Shown here: positions 7,601 to 9,805 of the stretch, piece after piece
Position numbering within the stretch: position 1 is the stretch's first letter
How the letters are laid out: each line of letters starts with the position of its first letter
Assembly (NCBI GenBank): GCA_023136785.1
Contig: JAGLQP010000038.1
Coordinates: 1 to 9,805 of the forward strand
Reading direction: 5' to 3'
Length of the DNA: 9,805 bases
DNA from: Spirochaetales bacterium
GTDB lineage: Bacteria; Spirochaetota; Spirochaetia; SZUA-6; DRHE01
The notes under the pieces: model-generated
Told to the model about the DNA's origin: nothing
The model's database searches: none
The model's input: the letters and a program-made list of their open reading frames with translations, nothing else
Made by a program: the position numbers and the translations under genes

Positions 7601-7949
7601 CAGTGAGCAGGTCGCACTCATGACCCTTCACGCCGCCAAGGGGTTGGAGTTTCCCTGCGTATTTATCGTGGGCTGCGAACAGGGGCTGCTGCCCTACTCT
7701 CTATATGGTTACAGTGGAGCAGACCCTGTGGAGGAACGCAGGCTATTCTACGTAGGCATGACTCGTGCCAAGAGATATCTTTTTCTCAGCTACGCAGGCA
7801 GTCGGTATCTGTTCGGAAGGGAGTACCGTCTGGCCAAGAGTCCCTTCCTCGCCCCTATCGAGGAAGGGTTGTTCGAGCTCGAACGAGCCCGACTTCAAAC
7901 GGACCGGTCCGCTGCCGCTGCAGCACAAAAGCAGCTCGACCTGTTCTAA
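4641..7949 (+). CDS. EndoQ-like PHP nuclease fused to UvrD/Rep-family DNA helicase
   Basis: A single 1102-residue frame with two enzymes. Residues 1-425 are an EndoQ-type (COG1379) PHP module. Metal ligands visible are H8-x-H10, D42 and H45 in G-T-G-D-F-T-H, E101, H116, H172 and D231-x-H233. A four-cysteine Zn ribbon (C291, C294, C307, C310) follows, and G-F-D-G-Q-F-G at 414-420 marks the module's end. Characterised EndoQ enzymes nick DNA 5' of uracil, hypoxanthine and abasic sites. A proline-rich linker spans about 445-498. Residues 500-1060 are an SF1A helicase: Q-motif L-N-S-K-Q-R-E-A at 501-508, Walker A G-P-G-T-G-K-T at 521-527, DEYQD at 702-706, G-D-P-N-Q-A-I-Y-G-F-R-G-A at 730-742, S-Y-R-C at 765-768, L-H-A-A-K-G-L-E at 996-1003 and Y-V-G-M-T-R-A at 1037-1043. 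All helicase motifs are intact. The protein ends Q-L-D-L-F, the bacterial beta-clamp motif. AGGA at 4634-4637 is the only ribosome site. Role in repair of deaminated DNA is inferred. Confidence 0.93.
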   Translation: MRFIADLHIHSHFSISTSPQLTPEQLEAWAGIKGITVIGTGDFTHPGWLEELKVKLEPAEEGLFRLKREYRLDAEEAQASLPALNRQGEELGPVRFLLTAEISNIYRRAEKVRKVHNLILVPTFEAAEKIQSKLSRFANISSDGRPILGLDSRELLEIALESSDQMFFVPAHIWTPWFSALGAKSGFDSIAECYGELTEHIRAVETGLSSDPPMNWLCSFLDGYTLISNSDAHSPEKLGREANLLDTDLSYPGIIAALSAGHSPIQGSDFRGTIEFFPQEGKYHYDGHRKCGVCWDPLETLRQRSICPVCGKPVTVGVLNRVAQLADRVQTPDANSHPRFRSLIPLKEIFSEITRVGVQSKKIARLYSSAIQAVGSEFALLLDAPIEDIEIKTNELLAEAIRRMRRGQVLVEPGFDGQFGRVKLFSEAELSNFSPQELLFQDMNRAEPKPPTRIGLISFDIAAYRRLESQTRQSAPSREVPPTAPNTADVEPSEPAIPSALNSKQREAVSYDAGPLLILAGPGTGKTRTLTARIAYLIQSRGIEPSNILALTFTNKAAAEMKNRLQGQPSAPRGLEEIHLHTFHALGLSILKTHALCAGRNHGFSLIDQNDRLAVVRSLPGVAKDGVRPACDEISNLKRNLRTRDEISDPEIQNIFELYEEYLRRQNLFDLDDLIQKPVSIFLAKAEVLAEYRRLFQWILVDEYQDINLAQYRLIRLLAPVGRSNLFAIGDPNQAIYGFRGADVGFINQFLSDYPTAKLFNLSHSYRCSDTILQASHQVLAGHSPTPALRGLEPGVRLRILENPTDKSEAEVVARTIEAMMGGLSFFSMDSGISEGSSTEGIQSLADFAVLCRIGRQMDVLERAFQNHSIPYQKIGETPFFRQEPVKSAIDVLRLASKENPVLRNSVLEKDLIGTEKLKELRELTRRVDSVADLISTVFTLLASTELKPSPENYRSLLELADSFGAELGKFLEYVVLGSAADSYKPASEQVALMTLHAAKGLEFPCVFIVGCEQGLLPYSLYGYSGADPVEERRLFYVGMTRAKRYLFLSYAGSRYLFGREYRLAKSPFLAPIEEGLFELERARLQTDRSAAAAAQKQLDLF

Positions 7950-7961
7950 GAAAACCTTACT

Positions 7962-9206
7962 TCACTCTTCGTAGCGCCTGAACACCAGTACGCCGTTGTG
8001 CCCGCCGAAACCAAAAGAATTGGAAATGGCTGTCCGCATCGGCCCGGCCACACCTTTATTGGGAACGTAGTCCAAATCACACTCCGGATCCGGATTCTCA
8101 AGATTGCGGGTAGGCGGGTAGAACTGCTCTTTCAACGCCAGGAGGGTAACGATTGCCTCGATGCCGCCGGCGGCTCCAAGCAGGTGTCCGACCATCGATT
8201 TTGTGGAAGAAACCTTGAGTTTCCGGGCCTGCCCTCCGAATACATCTTTGATCGCCTTGGTCTCTACCGGGTCGTTCACCGGTGTAGAGGTGCCATGAGC
8301 GTTGATGTAGTCGATATCCTCGGTCTCTACCCCTGCATCATCGAGGGCCCGCTGCATCGCCCGTACCGCGCCGATTCCCTCCGGATGAGGGGCGGTCAAA
8401 TGGGTGGCGTCGCAGGTAGCTCCGTAGCCGAGGATCTCGGCATAAATCTTGGCTCCCCGCTTCTTGGCGTGTTCCAGCTCCTCCAAAACGATGATTCCTG
8501 ATCCTTCGGACATTACAAAGCCATCCCGCCCGGCGTCGAAGGGTCGAGATGCTTGATCGGGCTTGTCGTTGTACTTTGTGCTCACCGCCTGCAGCACGGT
8601 GAAGCTGGCCAATCCCAACGGAGTCAGGGCGGCTTCCGTTCCCCCGGCCAACATCATGTCCGCCTTGCCTCTGCGTATCCAGCTCAGCGCTTCACCGATG
8701 GCATCGGTTCCGGATGCGCAGGCGGTCACCACGGCGTGGCAGGGTCCCTGAAGGTTGAGTTTGATGGCGATATTCCCCGGAGCGATATTGATGATCATCA
8801 TCGGAGCCAACAGAGGGTGAATTGCTTTTATCCCGCGCTCGAAATACTTCTGGAAGTTGTTCCCCAATACTTCGATTCCGCCGATCCCATTGCCCAAAAC
8901 GATTCCAATGCGATCGGGATCGATGTCTCCGTTCTTTAATCCCGCATCCTCGTAGGCCTGCACACCCGCGGCTACCGCGTATACGGTGAAACGGTCCATC
9001 CGGCGGGCTTCCTTGGCCTCGAAAAAGTCGCCAACATTAAAATCCTTGACCTCCCCGGCCACCTGACTGGTATGTTCCGATGGATCGAACCTGGTAATTC
9101 GGGTAATGCCGTTCTCACCGGCTTTTACCCGGTCCCAGGTATCTTTGACATTATTGCCGAGGGGGTTCACCGTCCCCAATCCGGTTATCACCACTCGTTT
9201 AACCAT
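7962..9206 (-). CDS. fabF: 3-oxoacyl-[acyl-carrier-protein] synthase II (FabF)
   Basis: Condensing enzyme of type II fatty-acid synthesis: it joins malonyl-ACP to a growing acyl-ACP with loss of CO2, in the cytosol. The 414-residue length is typical. The protein opens V-K-R-V-V-I-T-G-L-G, a standard KAS II start. The catalytic triad is C163 in T-A-C-A-S-G, H304 in N-A-H-G-T and H341 in V-G-H-L-L-G-A. K336 and the gating G-F-G-G motif (399-402) are also present. The frame is open a further 18 codons upstream to 9260, but that start would overlap fabG. AAGGAG at 9216-9221 lies 9 bases before the ATG at 9204-9206, which decides the start. It follows fabG by 34 bases on the same strand, so the two are very likely cotranscribed. 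Its stop is 12 bases from the stop of the convergent helicase gene. Confidence 0.97.
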   Translation of the reverse strand: MVKRVVITGLGTVNPLGNNVKDTWDRVKAGENGITRITRFDPSEHTSQVAGEVKDFNVGDFFEAKEARRMDRFTVYAVAAGVQAYEDAGLKNGDIDPDRIGIVLGNGIGGIEVLGNNFQKYFERGIKAIHPLLAPMMIINIAPGNIAIKLNLQGPCHAVVTACASGTDAIGEALSWIRRGKADMMLAGGTEAALTPLGLASFTVLQAVSTKYNDKPDQASRPFDAGRDGFVMSEGSGIIVLEELEHAKKRGAKIYAEILGYGATCDATHLTAPHPEGIGAVRAMQRALDDAGVETEDIDYINAHGTSTPVNDPVETKAIKDVFGGQARKLKVSSTKSMVGHLLGAAGGIEAIVTLLALKEQFYPPTRNLENPDPECDLDYVPNKGVAGPMRTAISNSFGFGGHNGVLVFRRYEE

Positions 9207-9215
9207 AATAATGTT

Positions 9216-9221
9216 CTCCTT
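9216..9221 (-). promoter_or_regulatory. Ribosome binding site deciding the fabF start
   Basis: AAGGAG on the minus strand sits 9 bases upstream of the ATG at 9204-9206. It selects this codon over the in-frame ATG at 9260, which lies inside the end of fabG and would add 18 residues unlike any KAS II N-terminus. Confidence 0.8.
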
Positions 9222-9240
9222 GACCTCTACACCGTTTATT

Positions 9241-9805
9241 TTATATGGCCATACAGCCATCTACTCGAAGCACTTCTCCCGATACGTATGAGGAGAGCTC
9301 CGAGGCCAGGAAAGTAACTACCTTGGCAACTTCCTCGGGGGTGCCCGGGCGTTTCATGGCGATCTGGGACAAGAATGCCTCATGAGCGGCCTCCGGCAAC
9401 TTCCGGGTCATCTCCGTATCTATGTACCCGGGGGCTGCGGCGTTGACCCGTACGCCCCGCATGCCAATTTCTTTGGCCAGACTATGGGTCAGACCGATCA
9501 ATCCCGCTTTTGAGGCGGCGTAACTGGCCTGTCCGGCGTTACCTCCAATACCCACCACAGAGGCCATGTTGACAATCGAACCGCTCCTCTTCTTGGCCAT
9601 ATGTCGGCCCACAACCTTGCTGATCAGGAAGGCGCTGGCCAGGTTAATGCTCATAACCCTGTTCCAGTCTTCGAGGGTCATACGAAATATGAGGTTGTTG
9701 TCGGTAATACCGGCATTGTTCACCAGGATATCGATCGTTTCAGCGTCTTTGAGGATTTCTTCTATCACGGGAACAATTTTTTCTTCGACTGCGACATTAG
9801 CCTGT
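9241..9805 (-). CDS. fabG: 3-oxoacyl-[acyl-carrier-protein] reductase (FabG), N-terminus cut by window edge
   Basis: NADPH-dependent short-chain dehydrogenase that reduces 3-oxoacyl-ACP after the condensation step. The visible 187 residues continue in frame to the window edge. A GTG at 9766-9768 is internal, not the start, because family-like sequence precedes it. About 60 residues, including the Gly-rich cofactor motif T-G-x3-G-I-G, should lie outside. Visible features, numbered from the edge, are N-N-A-G at 29-32, the active-site N54, S82, Y95 and K99 (Y-x-x-x-K) and P-G-Y-I-D-T-E-M-T at 125-133. The C-terminus reads V-D-G-C-M rather than the common V-D-G-G-M. SDR enzymes have broad roles, but placement directly before fabF makes FabG the strong call. 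The acpP gene that commonly lies between them is absent; the gap is only 34 bases. Confidence 0.93.
   Translation of the reverse strand, partial: QANVAVEEKIVPVIEEILKDAETIDILVNNAGITDNNLIFRMTLEDWNRVMSINLASAFLISKVVGRHMAKKRSGSIVNMASVVGIGGNAGQASYAASKAGLIGLTHSLAKEIGMRGVRVNAAAPGYIDTEMTRKLPEAAHEAFLSQIAMKRPGTPEEVAKVVTFLASELSSYVSGEVLRVDGCMAI

Noticed and set aside
4641..7949. Possibility that the fusion is an assembly artefact of two adjacent genes
   Set aside because: The frame is continuous through a natural Pro/Ala/Ser-rich linker, with no stop, start or ribosome site at the junction near 6060-6140.
4214..7949. Idea that clpS, clpA and the nuclease-helicase form an anti-phage defence system
   Set aside because: The genes are divergent, not one operon, and ClpS/ClpA are normal housekeeping proteins; helicase-nuclease fusions do occur in defence loci, but no other defence or mobile gene is nearby.
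7998..8501. 167-residue plus-strand frame
   Set aside because: Antisense to fabF, which has its full catalytic triad; no family signal of its own.
9207..9260. Upstream 18-codon extension of FabF
   Set aside because: It overlaps the end of fabG, and the strong AAGGAG site serves the ATG at 9204-9206 instead.

Overview
The window reads as an ordinary chromosomal stretch of a moderately GC-rich, Shine-Dalgarno-using bacterium. A ClpS/ClpA pair, type II fatty-acid synthesis genes and a decayed URO-D-family methyltransferase would fit a free-living spirochaete or a deltaproteobacterium-like lineage. That placement is a guess from gene content; no marker gene settles it. I see no phage, insertion sequence, CRISPR or RNA gene.

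Left part (1-1781). At the left edge on the minus strand lies a broken fragment of a uroporphyrinogen-decarboxylase-family protein. It has lost its 5' part and is split by a one-base frameshift. After an AT-richer non-coding gap comes a plus-strand gene for a FemAB-like GNAT acyltransferase of the COG3146/DUF482 type. A 222-base non-coding gap then separates it from the convergent clpA.

Middle (1782-7949). clpS and clpA form a minus-strand operon encoding the N-degron adaptor and the AAA+ unfoldase of the ClpAP protease; clpP is not in the window. About 100 bases away, and divergently transcribed, is the most interesting gene. It encodes an 1102-residue protein that joins an EndoQ-like PHP nuclease with a Zn ribbon to a UvrD/Rep-family SF1A helicase. 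It ends in a perfect bacterial sliding-clamp-binding pentapeptide. The architecture suggests one polypeptide that nicks next to deaminated bases, unwinds the nicked strand and is recruited by the replication clamp.

Right part (7950-9805). Convergent with the helicase gene, only 12 bases away, is a minus-strand lipid-synthesis operon. It runs from fabG (cut by the window edge) to fabF, with no acpP between them. These provide the reduction and condensation steps of acyl-chain elongation.

The two ends and the three functional groups (cell-envelope acyl transfer, proteolysis/DNA repair, fatty-acid synthesis) appear to be neighbours without an obvious common pathway.
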